Assembly: GCF_004358105.1 (NCBI RefSeq)
Contig: NZ_SMYL01000002.1
Span: 62,001-126,000, forward strand
DNA from: Sapientia aquatica
GTDB lineage: Bacteria > Pseudomonadota > Gammaproteobacteria > Burkholderiales > Burkholderiaceae_D
Length of the DNA stretch: 64,000 nt
Direction of reading: 5' to 3'
Positions 55,680-64,000 of the stretch are shown piece by piece (position 1 is the stretch's first letter; each line of letters begins with the position of its first letter). The translations under genes and the position numbers were made by a program. Below the pieces are notes generated by a model that worked only from the letters and a program-made list of their open reading frames with translations, ran no database searches and was not told the DNA's origin.

Positions 55680-55713
55680 ATTGAAACATACAAATATGTC
55701 TTTTTAATGACAG
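55680..55713 (-). promoter_or_regulatory. Pho-box-like site and -10 of the phosphoesterase gene
   Basis: On the minus strand CTGTCAT-TAAA-AAGACAT (55713 to 55696) matches the PhoB consensus CTGTCAT-N4-CTGTCAY fully in its first half and in 4 of 7 in the second. TTCAAT (55685 to 55680) follows after 10 bases, the usual distance to the -10. A second inverted pair GTTCAG-N8-CTGAAC sits at 55622-55641. The rest of the 316-bp gap (55551-55866) shows nothing. Confidence 0.5.
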
Positions 55714-55866
55714 GCAGGCATTAATATCATTTAGAAATACTTAATTAGCAATTTTAAAGACGGGCGTGAGATCACCTCCGCAGAACAAACGGCGAGGCGG
55801 AGCGAATTTTAAAAGTGGTGGGTTTGCAGAAACGAACAGGGTGGAGCGGTGGGAAACCAGCCGAAG

Positions 55867-56487
55867 TTAAGCGACTTCCTGACGTGCGCGCACCATATGT
55901 GCGGCGCGTTCTACGATGGCGGGTGGAACCGGTAAAAAGTTAAGTATCCAACCTATCATTTGATTCAGACCTTCAGGCGAATAGTCTTTTTGGAAGCGAT
56001 ACATACTGGCGCCGTGCAACAAACAGCGCAAAGCCAGCATTTCTGGATTGGTTTGACCGCTGGTAATACCGAGAACGCGCGCGTTGGCGCTTTCCATGAT
56101 CGGTTCGATCGCAGCCAATAATTTGGTATCACCGCGCGCCGCCATAGAAACTTCTAACATGGCAATCGTGTCGGCAGAAGGAGGGCGCACGCGCATTGAC
56201 ATTAAGAACAAATACATCCGTTCCACCGGCGTGAGCGCACCGAGTGACTCCACCATGCGGGTATCTTGGGCAATCACCGATTCGATAAAAGCAGGGAATA
56301 AATCGTAGCGCCCGTTAGGGAACTGATACCGAAACGCACCGCGTGAGCATTCGCACAGTTCGCATAAATGCTCTTCGTTCCACGCAGCATAGCCCTCCAG
56401 ACTCAAAATTTGAGCCGTAATGGCAAACATTTTCTGCCGAGTTAGTTGCGCTCTCGGGGTGGAAATATGGTTTTTGGGACTAGTCAT
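55867..56487 (-). CDS. TetR/AcrR-family transcriptional regulator
   Basis: 206 residues. The N-terminal helix-turn-helix (about 15-60: RQKMFAITAQILSLEGYAAWNEEHLCELCECSRGAFRYQF) has the TetR pattern, with GAFRYQFPN in place of the usual YHHFxs. A helical ligand-binding domain follows. The target is unknown; neighbours are the phosphoesterase and amidase genes. Confidence 0.82.
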   Translation of the reverse strand: MTSPKNHISTPRAQLTRQKMFAITAQILSLEGYAAWNEEHLCELCECSRGAFRYQFPNGRYDLFPAFIESVIAQDTRMVESLGALTPVERMYLFLMSMRVRPPSADTIAMLEVSMAARGDTKLLAAIEPIMESANARVLGITSGQTNPEMLALRCLLHGASMYRFQKDYSPEGLNQMIGWILNFLPVPPAIVERAAHMVRARQEVA

Positions 56488-56958
56488 AAGTTGCGTTCGA
56501 GTAACCCTGAATTATGACATGAAAGTTGCCTATTCCTAATAGTTGGTGTTGTATAAGCAAAGGTTATGGCAGCCCAATTTATCGGACGTTTCTTATTCCA
56601 ATTCAGAGAAAAAATTGTCGAATTAAATAGGAATTCAATTATTTTTACCCAATGTACTGAGCCCATTAGTAAGAAACTAGCTCAACAAGCTTGTGAATTT
56701 GCCCAGTTATTATGGCGCTTCGCTGCTCAGACTTTCCGTTCGCTACGCCGCTTAAAAATTGGTTAAACGTTTACTAAAAACACCGAAGTACAAATGCGCG
56801 AATTTACTTCACAATTTGAGGATCAACATCGGTCGAGCCCGCGAAACAAGACAGAGTAGGGACCAGCCCCAGCAACACGACAACACTACTCTGCCTCATT
56901 TCATTCTCTTTAAAACGAACCAATCGATTCGTTCAACCAAGCTCTGTGCTTACCCGTA
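56488..56958. other. gene-free stretch between tetR-type and amidase genes
   Basis: No supported gene; a 66-residue open frame at 56566-56766 has no ribosome site and no recognisable pattern. AGAGTAG (56850 region) and CTACTCT (56892 region) can pair across a long loop. AACGAACCAATCGATTCGTT (56918 region) is an imperfect palindrome near the end of the amidase gene. Confidence 0.35.
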
Positions 56959-58758
56959 TTAAAATCCAGGAGGACGCTCGCGGGCTACATCGAAATGGCG
57001 CTCCAAAGCGATGCCGACTTGGGCAATTGTACCTTCATCAAATAAGCGCCCGATCAAGGTTACGCCATAAGGCACGCGCCGAGGTGTGGCAAACTTTGGC
57101 ACTGGATTGGCCGGATCAGGCGCCCAATCGCTGCGCGCTTCCGACACGCTAACCCAGCCAGTGCGCAAGGTCAGCGAAGGGTGGCCAGTATTATTGGAAA
57201 TTACCAGCATCTCATCGCGCAACGAAGGCACTAACAGCAAATCGACTTCAGAATAAATCCGCGCCATCTCGACAGCCACTTTGCGCCGCATTCGATCACC
57301 TTGTACAAAATCCACCGCCGACAAGAAACGCGAACTGCGGAACACATTTGGCCACGCATCCGGCACCTGTGCTTTGAGTTGATCCACTTTGTGATCTAAG
57401 GTGATTTCTTCAAACGCGGCTGCCGCTTCGGCAAATAAAATCACGTTTAAGGAATCGTACGACCAATCAGGCAACGTGACAGGAGTCGGAATCAAGCCTA
57501 ATTTTTCCAACGCTTGCAAAGCAGCGCGATCGACGTCGGTGGCGGGGTCTTCTTTCATCCAACCGGGGAAATAACCGACCTTTAAACCACGTACCGAAGC
57601 ATTGGCATCAAATTCTAATTTGGCTGGCTTGCTCGCTAAGTCACCTGCATCCGGCCCAGATATCGCGTGCAACACCAGCATCGCATCTTCAACGGTACGT
57701 GTCATTGGACCTAATTTATCCAGCGACCAGCACAAGGTCATCGCACCAGTGCGCGGCACCCGACCAAAAGTGGGGCGCAAGCCTGTTACACCGCAACGCA
57801 TACTCGGGCTAACAATACTGCCGCCGGTCTCGCTACCAATCGAAAAGCCCACCAAGCCAGCGGCGGTAGCCGAACCCGGTCCAGCGCTGGAACCCGAAGC
57901 ACCTTCTTCTAACAACCACGGATTCATGGTCTGTCCACCAAACCAAATATCGTTTAACGCCAACGCACCCAAACTCAATTTACCCACCAACACCGCGCCC
58001 GCTTCGCTCAGACGATGCACCACCGCAGAATCTTTAGTCGGTACGCGATCTTTAAACGGTTCCGCGCCATAAGTCGTGGCAATGCCAGCGGTATCGAGCA
58101 AATCTTTCACGCCATACGGAATCCCGTGCAACGGCCCACGGTATTTACCCGCCGCGATATCTTTATCTGCCTGCCGCGCCTGCGCCAGTGCATGTTCTTC
58201 GGTCACGGTAATGACACAGCGCAGCGTCGGATTAAAACGCCGAATCCGCTCTAAATAAATTTTAGTTAAGCGTTCAGAGCTGATTTGTTTAGTCTGAATC
58301 CAGTGGGATAAATGTGTGACGGGTGAAAATGCAATGTCGGCATCCGACTTAGGCAACGGCAGCGCACTCACTTTACTGCGCACAAATTGCTCCTTGTTTG
58401 GCCCAACTTTAATCCCTGGCAAAGCCGGATTCCACAGCGTAGCCGGCACATCTGCCGCAGTCAGTTCGGTTTTGCGCGGTCCAGTGCGGCGCTCCAGCAG
58501 CCCCGCCATTAAAGTGCGCCAACTCCCACTAGCCATTTGCCGATCGGCCGCGGTCATCTCAATTTGCATCAGCTTTTCAGCCTCGGCAAAGGTCGTCACC
58601 GACACTTCAGGCCCGACTGCAGGCGCATTGCCAAACACCGGCGGCGCCCCCGCAGTCGAGGCCGCCTCCTGCGTAGTCTGCCCAACAACCCGACCCGCTC
58701 CCGCGACAGCCAACAAGCCCAACGGAGCCTTAATCAAAAACTGACGGCGTTTATTCAT
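56959..58758 (-). CDS. exported amidase-signature enzyme
   Basis: 599 residues. The N terminus NKRRQFLIKAPLGLLAVAGAG looks like a twin-arginine leader. The amidase-signature domain has catalytic Lys218 (PYGVKDLL), the cis-Ser pair S290/S291 in GASGSSAGPGS and nucleophile Ser314 in SETGGSIVSP. An extra segment of about 120 residues lies between leader and catalytic core. Hydrolyses amide bonds of unknown substrate, probably in the periplasm. Stands alone. Confidence 0.87.
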   Translation of the reverse strand: MNKRRQFLIKAPLGLLAVAGAGRVVGQTTQEAASTAGAPPVFGNAPAVGPEVSVTTFAEAEKLMQIEMTAADRQMASGSWRTLMAGLLERRTGPRKTELTAADVPATLWNPALPGIKVGPNKEQFVRSKVSALPLPKSDADIAFSPVTHLSHWIQTKQISSERLTKIYLERIRRFNPTLRCVITVTEEHALAQARQADKDIAAGKYRGPLHGIPYGVKDLLDTAGIATTYGAEPFKDRVPTKDSAVVHRLSEAGAVLVGKLSLGALALNDIWFGGQTMNPWLLEEGASGSSAGPGSATAAGLVGFSIGSETGGSIVSPSMRCGVTGLRPTFGRVPRTGAMTLCWSLDKLGPMTRTVEDAMLVLHAISGPDAGDLASKPAKLEFDANASVRGLKVGYFPGWMKEDPATDVDRAALQALEKLGLIPTPVTLPDWSYDSLNVILFAEAAAAFEEITLDHKVDQLKAQVPDAWPNVFRSSRFLSAVDFVQGDRMRRKVAVEMARIYSEVDLLLVPSLRDEMLVISNNTGHPSLTLRTGWVSVSEARSDWAPDPANPVPKFATPRRVPYGVTLIGRLFDEGTIAQVGIALERHFDVARERPPGF

Positions 58759-59605
58759 TTTTATCTACCTCATTGATTGGTGATGACGGATGACCAGTGG
58801 TACTACCTTTGTATTAAGTTGCTGATAGTAAATGATTGGGGGAATTTTTGTAAATTGGGATTCGGGGGAATTGTGGGACAGGGGGGCTTTGATGGAAGTG
58901 ACATCTGCTTCGGAATGAATAAATAGCTTTTTAGCTACAGTGAACATGCTCAACGACCTAGCAGTGCATCGTTGTTACTAGCTCTGCTGCTTGTCGGTAG
59001 TTGAATTCCAACTTAGTTTTGAGAGTGCTTCTTCTCTACGTAGTTAATGGTCATTTTTTTCCGGTTTCATCGATAGTACGTAGCCTGAGGTGTAATCCCA
59101 ACATCAACGGATAGTCTTCTGGAGCGGCATCCCAGACTACGGCAACATATCCATCAACCTTTTGCGATTTAGGATGTAATGTTGCTTTTTTTGGGTCGCC
59201 ATATTCCCGATAACTTGTCCTTCCCGCGCAGGCGGGAATCAAGTCGCGATAGCGCTTTGGGTTGAAATTGCAACCTGATGGATGGCATAGAGTTTGAGGC
59301 GCGTAGATCTCAGCTCAGCTCAGTTTGTTTGCTTGATTCCCGCTTGCGCGGTAATGACGAATTTGCTAGGTGGGCCAAATTAACAAATGAAGCTCAAACT
59401 TCGGCAGCTAATTTAGCTGGGTTGGGCGATTCGACTGATTTCTCGTACACGGAGGAGTTAGCTGAATCGGTTGATCTAGCTAAATTAGCTGGTGAGGAAT
59501 CGCATAAAAAATCCCAAAGATAAAAACAAGCACATTCCAACAACGCAGGTCGATCGAATAAACCACCAAACCAACCCGCGTCGTCCTCAAGCCAAGATTA
59601 AAACC
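58759..59605. other. long gene-free stretch with an inverted repeat
   Basis: 847 bp without a convincing gene. Open frames of 60-80 codons exist on both strands (58765-58953, 59051-59242, 59278-59523), but two are seeded by the inverted repeat at 59224-59351 and none has a recognisable domain. A remnant of an inactivated gene is possible on the minus strand (59051-59220), but there is no match to judge by. Confidence 0.45.
59224..59351. repeat. inverted repeat of dRS3-like elements
   Basis: CTTGATTCCCGCTTGCGCGG (59332-59351) and the reverse complement of 59224-59243 agree in 19 of 20 bases and face each other across 88 bp. Each arm contains ATTCCC-N8-GGxAAx, the plan of the 20-bp dRS3 repeats of Neisseria, which are common in betaproteobacteria. 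Such pairs are often sites of rearrangement or of small non-autonomous elements. Confidence 0.65.
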
Positions 59606-61531
59606 CTACTTCGCTTCAGGCACCTTCTCAAACTCCGCATCCACGCTATCGGCCTGCTTGGCTTCAGCTTGGCCGCCTTGCTGTTGTCCAGCATGGTCTT
59701 TTGGCGTTTGCTCTTTGGCTTCCATTTTGTGCGCAACCACTTCCATTGAACTGGTCAGATTGGTGTGAGCTTCTTCGATGTGCTCTTTGTTATCAGCGCT
59801 CATCACTTTTTCCAATTGCGTGATGCCGGACTTAATCGTTTCCATATCGCCGGTTTCTAGTTTGGCACCGGATTCGGAGATGAATTTGTTGGCGTTGTGG
59901 ATTAAGGTGTCGGCGCCGTTACGCACCTCGGCTAGCTCCTTGAGTTTGGCGTCGTCCACCGCGTGCAAGGCAGCGTCATCGACCATTTTTTGGATCTCTG
60001 TTTCGCTTAAGCCCGAGCTGGCTTTGATCGTGATGGATTTCTCTTTACCTGAGGCTTTGTCTTTGGCACTGACATGCAGGATGCCGTTGGCGTCGATATT
60101 GAAGCTCACTTCGATTTGTGGCGTGCCGCGGGTGGCGGGTTGGATGCCTTCTAGGTTGAATTCGCCCAAGGTTTTGTTGCCCGCGGCGATCTCACGTTCA
60201 CCTTGAAAAACTTTGATGGTGACCACCGATTGATTATCGTCGGCAGTCGAAAAGGTTTGGCTGTGTTTGGTTGGGATGGTGGTGTTTTTCGGGATCATTT
60301 TGGTCATGATGCCGCCCATGGTCTCAATTCCTAGTGACAACGGGGTAATGTCTAGTAGCAGCAAATCTTTTTGGTCGCCCGACAAGACTGCGCCTTGGAT
60401 CGCTGCGCCAACGGCTACGGCTTCATCGGGGTTGACGTCTTTGCGCGCTTCTTTGCCGAAATATTTTTTAACTTCTTCCTGTACTTTTGGCATGCGGGTC
60501 ATGCCGCCAACCAAAATAATATCGTCGATGTCAGTGACTTTTAATCCAGCATCTTTCATCGCGGTGCGACATGGTTCAATTGTAGCGATGATTAAATCTT
60601 CCACTAACGATTCCAATTTAGCGCGCGTGATTTTTTGGGTTAAATGGACTGGCGCGCCATTGCTCATTGCGATGTACGGTTCATTAATTTCGGTTTGCTG
60701 CGCGGACGATAATTCGATCTTGGCGCGTTCTGCGGCGGCTTTAATGCGTTGCAATGCGATGGGGTCTTTCTTCAAATCGATACCGTGCAGTTTGTTAAAT
60801 TCTGCGATGATGAAATCAATAATGCGTTGATCAAAATCTTCGCCGCCTAAAAAGGTGTCGCCATTGGTGGCTAAGACTTCAAACTGTTTTTCTGATTCGA
60901 TGTGTGCGATTTCGATGATGGAAATATCAAACGTGCCGCCGCCCAAATCATAGACCGCAATTTTTCGGTCGCCTTTTTGATTTTTTTCCATCCCGAACGC
61001 GAGCGCCGCGGCAGTTGGTTCATTAATGATGCGCTTCACATCTAAGCCAGCAATCCGACCGGCATCTTTGGTTGCCTGGCGTTGCGAATCGTTGAAGTAG
61101 GCTGGCACGGTAATGACTGCTTCGGTCACTTCTTCGCCTAAATAATCCTCGGCGGTTTTTTTCATCTTACGGAGAATTTCAGCCGAGATTTGTTGCGCTG
61201 CCAATTTTTTGTCGCGCACTTCTATCCATGCGTCACCGTTCGGTGCGGCGATGATTTTGAAGGGCATGAGTTGGATATCTTTTTGGACTTCTTTCTCGCT
61301 AAATTTGCGCCCGATCAGGCGCTTAACGGCATACAGAGTATTTTTAGGATTGGTCACAGCTTGGCGTTTGGCGGTGGCGCCGACCAAGATTTCACCGTTT
61401 TCTTGATAGGCCACGATGGATGGCGTAGTACGAGCGCCTTCGGCGTTTTCAATGACTTTGGGCTTGCCGTTTTCCATCACTGCGACGCAAGAATTGGTGG
61501 TACCTAGATCAATGCCGATGATTTTACCCAT
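59606..61531 (-). CDS. dnaK: chaperone DnaK (Hsp70)
   Basis: 641 residues, full length. The ATPase domain starts [21 protein letters not shown], with [43 protein letters not shown] and [15 protein letters not shown]. The linker is [16 protein letters not shown]. The substrate domain ends in a helical lid and [11 protein letters not shown], a variant of the usual DAEFEEVKDK tail. No grpE or dnaJ is next to it. It follows a BON gene by 48 bases on the same strand with AAGGAA before the ATG. It may be a second, stress-specific copy. Confidence 0.96.
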   Translation of the reverse strand: MGKIIGIDLGTTNSCVAVMENGKPKVIENAEGARTTPSIVAYQENGEILVGATAKRQAVTNPKNTLYAVKRLIGRKFSEKEVQKDIQLMPFKIIAAPNGDAWIEVRDKKLAAQQISAEILRKMKKTAEDYLGEEVTEAVITVPAYFNDSQRQATKDAGRIAGLDVKRIINEPTAAALAFGMEKNQKGDRKIAVYDLGGGTFDISIIEIAHIESEKQFEVLATNGDTFLGGEDFDQRIIDFIIAEFNKLHGIDLKKDPIALQRIKAAAERAKIELSSAQQTEINEPYIAMSNGAPVHLTQKITRAKLESLVEDLIIATIEPCRTAMKDAGLKVTDIDDIILVGGMTRMPKVQEEVKKYFGKEARKDVNPDEAVAVGAAIQGAVLSGDQKDLLLLDITPLSLGIETMGGIMTKMIPKNTTIPTKHSQTFSTADDNQSVVTIKVFQGEREIAAGNKTLGEFNLEGIQPATRGTPQIEVSFNIDANGILHVSAKDKASGKEKSITIKASSGLSETEIQKMVDDAALHAVDDAKLKELAEVRNGADTLIHNANKFISESGAKLETGDMETIKSGITQLEKVMSADNKEHIEEAHTNLTSSMEVVAHKMEAKEQTPKDHAGQQQGGQAEAKQADSVDAEFEKVPEAK

Positions 61532-61579
61532 GATGATTCCTTAGTTGATTATTGTGTGTTTAGTGCCTTGCAGATGTGC

Positions 61580-62233
61580 TTAATACGCCATCACCATGTT
61601 GTCGATCACTTTGCTCACTCCCGGCGCGGCCCAGGCTGATTTGCGAATGGCGGAGCGTTCATCCCAGTTATTAACTTTGCCGGACAGCGTTACATCGGTG
61701 CCATCAACTTGGACGGTAATATTTTTAACGTCGTTGGAAGTGTTACGTTGCAGGGCCTGTTCGATATCAGCCTTGAGCGATTTGGGAGTGAGTTTTGGGA
61801 TAATTTGAATTTGGTCAAATACGCCCTTGACGCCCATCAAATAACGCACCGCGACCACGGCGGCGACTTGTTGGTATTTCCATTCCACGTCACCGGTTAA
61901 GGTGATCCAACCGTTTTCAACCATGACCTTGACAGCATCGCTTGGGATAATGGATAGCCATTGAATGACATTTTTTGCAGTCAAGGCAATGTCGGCATCC
62001 GTTCGCTCGCTGGAGTTGGCGAGCTTGACGTCCAATTGCACCGCCAACGCTTTAACGCCGCTAACGCGCTGGGTGACATGTTCAGCTTCTAGTTTTTCCG
62101 AATAGCTGGCGACACTGCCTGCCAAGGTCACGATGCCATTTTTAACTTCAACACCGATTTGCGATGCGTTGATCGAGGGCGACCAGCGTAATTCAGCAGC
62201 AACATCGTCTTTTAATTGTTCGTCGGTTTTCAT
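61580..62233 (-). CDS. triple BON-domain protein
   Basis: 217 residues from ATG 62233, no signal peptide. Three BON domains in a row: about 3-70 (VEVKNGIVTLAGSVASYSEK), 78-145 (VMVENGWITLTGDVEWKYQQ) and 150-217 (VQVDGTDVTLSGKVNNWDER). It is immediately upstream of dnaK and probably co-transcribed. Domain two resembles the single BON domain of the protein at 48959. Likely linked to stress protection, by context. Confidence 0.87.
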   Translation of the reverse strand: MKTDEQLKDDVAAELRWSPSINASQIGVEVKNGIVTLAGSVASYSEKLEAEHVTQRVSGVKALAVQLDVKLANSSERTDADIALTAKNVIQWLSIIPSDAVKVMVENGWITLTGDVEWKYQQVAAVVAVRYLMGVKGVFDQIQIIPKLTPKSLKADIEQALQRNTSNDVKNITVQVDGTDVTLSGKVNNWDERSAIRKSAWAAPGVSKVIDNMVMAY

Positions 62234-62421
62234 AATCATTTCTTTGGTAATGAATCGGAACTTTAGCTTGCGCGGGTCGGCTGACTTGCTCTGTACGCTA
62301 GCCAGCATTATTTAGTCGTAGCGAATAAATAAGGTTTGCAAATTGACTCAGCCATAAGCGGTACAGCGCACTGAGGAACGCGGCGGGCAAGCTAACAATC
62401 GTTTGTTCGATACACTTTTTA

Positions 62422-63060
62422 ATGGAATTGGATATGAACGATATTGCACAAGCAGAACGACTGAATCGAAAAACTCCAATAGCGCCCAGCGATATGAAAG
62501 CGATTGATGCGATCTACGAGCGCCAGTCGGTGCGCGACTACACCGCCGAAAAGCTTGATGAATCAACCGTGTTTGATTTAGTAAACGCGGCGATCCACGC
62601 GCCCACGGCGATGGATGAGGAACCTTGGGCGTTTGTCATTATTCAGGACAAAACACTGCTAAATCGGATGTCGGACAACGCCAAAAAATTGATGCAAAGC
62701 GGCTTTGAAGCCAATCTGACCCAAGGCAATAAATTGCAGCAGGAGCATTTCCTCGTGCCAGAATTTAACGTGTTTTATAACGCCACCACCTTGATTGTTA
62801 TTTGCGCTAAACCGGTGAGCGATTTTGTCAGCGCCGATTGTTGGCTAGCCACGCAAAATATTCTGTTGGCCGCAACCGCCAGAAAAATCGGTAGCTGCGT
62901 GATAGGTTTGGCGGTGCAAATTTTAAACACCCCAAAATGGAAGCAAGAGCTAGGCATTGCGGAAGATATGTCGGTCTTTGTGCCGATTATCTTGGGCTTT
63001 CCTAGTAAAGAAACATCCATCAAACCGCGCAAACCAGCCAATATCTTGACGTGGAAATAA
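62422..63060 (+). CDS. nitroreductase-family flavoprotein
   Basis: 212 residues. IYERQSVRDYTAEKLD is the FMN phosphate-binding start, AIHAPTAMDEEPWAFVIIQD and LATQNILLAATARKIGSCVIG follow as in NfsB-type enzymes, and PIILGFPS closes the flavin site. Reduces nitroaromatics or quinones with NAD(P)H by family. ATG 62434 is an alternative start. Divergent from the BON-dnaK pair. Confidence 0.85.
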   Translation: MELDMNDIAQAERLNRKTPIAPSDMKAIDAIYERQSVRDYTAEKLDESTVFDLVNAAIHAPTAMDEEPWAFVIIQDKTLLNRMSDNAKKLMQSGFEANLTQGNKLQQEHFLVPEFNVFYNATTLIVICAKPVSDFVSADCWLATQNILLAATARKIGSCVIGLAVQILNTPKWKQELGIAEDMSVFVPIILGFPSKETSIKPRKPANILTWK

Positions 63061-63069
63061 GCGCGCTAT

Positions 63070-63109
63070 TTGGGACGAATTGGACGACTGGGGCGACTTG
63101 GACGAATGG
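63070..63109. repeat. four imperfect 9-10-bp tandem repeats
   Basis: TTGGGACGAA, TTGGACGAC, TGGGGCGAC and TTGGACGAA follow one another in the short gap between the nitroreductase and the convergent DsbA-like gene. Probably slippage-derived. Confidence 0.6.
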
Positions 63110-63113
63110 AAGA

Positions 63114-63671
63114 TTACCAATCGCTTTGCTGCATCAGAGCGATGACGCTGTTCTCTAAATTTTCTAATCCAAACGTGACATCAATTGGCGTGCCGTTGAG
63201 GAAGAAGCTGGGTGATGTTCTGATATTGAGTGCTTCGCCCGATTGACGCTCTTCTTTTATGCGTTGTAAATAGATGCGCTCCTTCATCTCGGCAGCGAAG
63301 CGGATCATGTCGAGTTCCAATTGCTCGGCATAATTCATCAAGGATGCCATTTTTAAATGCTCTTGATGCGTGAACAATAAATCATGCATGCCCCAAAAAT
63401 GCCCTTGCGCGCCGGCTGCCTCAGCGGCTTCGGCGGCCAATTCAGCGTGCGGATGGATTTCGGTCAGCGGAAAATGCCGGTAAATCAAGCGCATCTCGTC
63501 GCCAAACACATCAATCAAATGCTTGGTCAAGAGTTCAGCCGATGCGGCGCCGGGGCATTCGTAATCGCCGTATTCCAGCAGGATAATGTCGGCAGTGGGT
63601 GAGCCTATGCTGTGATCGGTTTGGCTAAATTTATTGATTGAGCGTTTGATTTGCAGGCTGATGCTGTCCAT
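63114..63671 (-). CDS. cytosolic DsbA-like thioredoxin-fold protein with a single active-site Cys
   Basis: 185 residues from ATG 63671 (AGGAA upstream), no signal peptide. LLEYGDYECPGAASAELL is the Thioredoxin_4 start, but the usual CPYC is C39-P-G-A42, lacking the second cysteine. VFGDEMRLIYRHFPL, HPHAELAAEAAEAAGAQGHFWGMHDLLF and the cis-proline TSPSFFLNG complete the DsbA fold. A one-cysteine site cannot form an internal disulfide, so isomerase, glutathione-linked or detoxifying roles are more likely than oxidation. Confidence 0.8.
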   Translation of the reverse strand: MDSISLQIKRSINKFSQTDHSIGSPTADIILLEYGDYECPGAASAELLTKHLIDVFGDEMRLIYRHFPLTEIHPHAELAAEAAEAAGAQGHFWGMHDLLFTHQEHLKMASLMNYAEQLELDMIRFAAEMKERIYLQRIKEERQSGEALNIRTSPSFFLNGTPIDVTFGLENLENSVIALMQQSDW

Positions 63672-63729
63672 AAGATTCCTAGGTAATGAGTGAAGGGCGG
63701 GCGGCATTAAATTGCCAAGCAGACTTTGC

Positions 63730-63770
63730 AGTATGGTTACTCCAGCCATCAATACAGTTCGATAGCGAAC
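63730..63770 (-). promoter_or_regulatory. palindrome GTTCG-N4-CGAAC and -10 of the DsbA-like gene
   Basis: GTTCG-ATAG-CGAAC (63757-63770) is a perfect 5-4-5 palindrome 86 bp before the DsbA-like start. On the minus strand CATACT (63735 to 63730) puts its centre at -40.5. A spacer-less relative CGTTCGAACG is at 63866-63875, 40 bp before the next gene. Confidence 0.45.
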
Positions 63771-63914
63771 ACGTCAGATTAAATTCTTTTCAGCCCAACT
63801 TTCTAACTTACGTGTGCAATCGCACAGTGCAGCCAATCATTAGCGTCTAACTTGGCATCACACCCCGTTCGAACGCTGTGTCAACCCTCTTAATCACATT
63901 AGTTAGGAATCATC

Positions 63915-64000
63915 ATGTTAAAAGCCAGCGAAACCAGCGGTCTGCATAAAAAAGCCGCCAGTGACCACACAGAAGCCGCCAAAAACCATTTGGCTGCCGC
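63915..64000 (+). CDS. start of a small Ala/His/Lys-rich protein (cut by window end)
   Basis: ATG 63915 behind AGGA (63905-63908). The 28 visible residues, MLKASETSGLHKKAASDHTE onward, are rich in Ala, Lys and His with a heptad-like AAxxH spacing. They resemble small hypothetical proteins of Burkholderiales made of such repeats. The stop lies outside the window. Confidence 0.55.
   Translation, partial: MLKASETSGLHKKAASDHTEAAKNHLAA

Noticed and set aside
56566-56766. 66-codon frame on the plus strand between tetR-type and amidase genes
   Set aside because: No ribosome site, no recognisable pattern, and composition like the surrounding non-coding DNA.
59051-59523. Two 63-81-codon frames around the inverted repeat
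   Set aside because: Their ends read IPACAGR and DSRLRGNDE, the usual false translations of this repeat family; no domain or clear ribosome site.

Overview
The window looks like a chromosomal segment of a betaproteobacterium of the order Burkholderiales, most like the Oxalobacteraceae (Undibacterium/Herminiimonas type). The reasons are the gene order mraZ to ftsZ followed by a peroxiredoxin and lpxC, a MurE with the meso-diaminopimelate motif DNPR, a type A RNase P RNA, and a moderate GC content. This placement comes from recognising families by eye, not from a search. No transposase, integrase, phage gene or CRISPR array was seen.

Layout. 0.1-2.7 kb: an arylamine N-acetyltransferase and a convergent acetolactate-synthase-like ThDP enzyme. 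2.8-3.1 kb: RNase P RNA. 3.5-21 kb: the complete division and cell wall cluster (mraZ, rsmH, ftsL, ftsI, murE, murF, mraY, murD, ftsW, murG, murC, ddl, ftsQ, ftsA, ftsZ) behind a sigma70-type promoter that carries four MraZ boxes. 21-26 kb: peroxiredoxin behind a leader terminator, lpxC, a divergent dciA / M23 peptidase pair, and gltX. 26.1-27 kb: tRNA-Ala and tRNA-Glu, the latter followed by a tandem array in which the 3' end of the tRNA plus a terminator recurs every 149-152 bp.

27-40 kb: an accessory envelope region. A minus-strand row (42-residue membrane peptide, YaiO-like outer membrane barrel, orphan NarL/FixJ response regulator, Nramp-like transporter) and a plus-strand operon (processive GT2 synthase, bactofilin-like protein, periplasmic alpha-rich protein, WecB epimerase, membrane protein) flank three small stress-type genes and a second periplasmic alpha-rich protein. 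Together they look like a secreted amino-sugar glycan system. 40-48 kb: a ferritin-like diiron protein, a YXWGXW-repeat protein, an Old Yellow Enzyme, and a four-gene DevABC-type efflux operon with its own outer membrane channel.

48-64 kb: stress and redox genes. These include an LTXXQ periplasmic protein, BON proteins, thioredoxin, a DUF393 protein, an Acg-type flavoprotein, a dihaem peroxidase, a secreted phosphoesterase with a Pho-box-like site, TetR and amidase genes, a dnaK paired with a BON gene, a nitroreductase, and a DsbA-like protein lacking its second active-site cysteine.

The most interesting regulatory observation is a recurring palindrome, GTTCG-N4-CGAAC. It lies upstream of the glycan operon, the BON operon, the LTXXQ gene, the Old Yellow Enzyme gene, the DsbA-like gene and, more weakly, the YaiO row. 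In each case the dyad is centred 40.5-41.5 bp before the start site predicted from a -10-like hexamer. It may mark a small regulon, perhaps of the orphan response regulator in this window.
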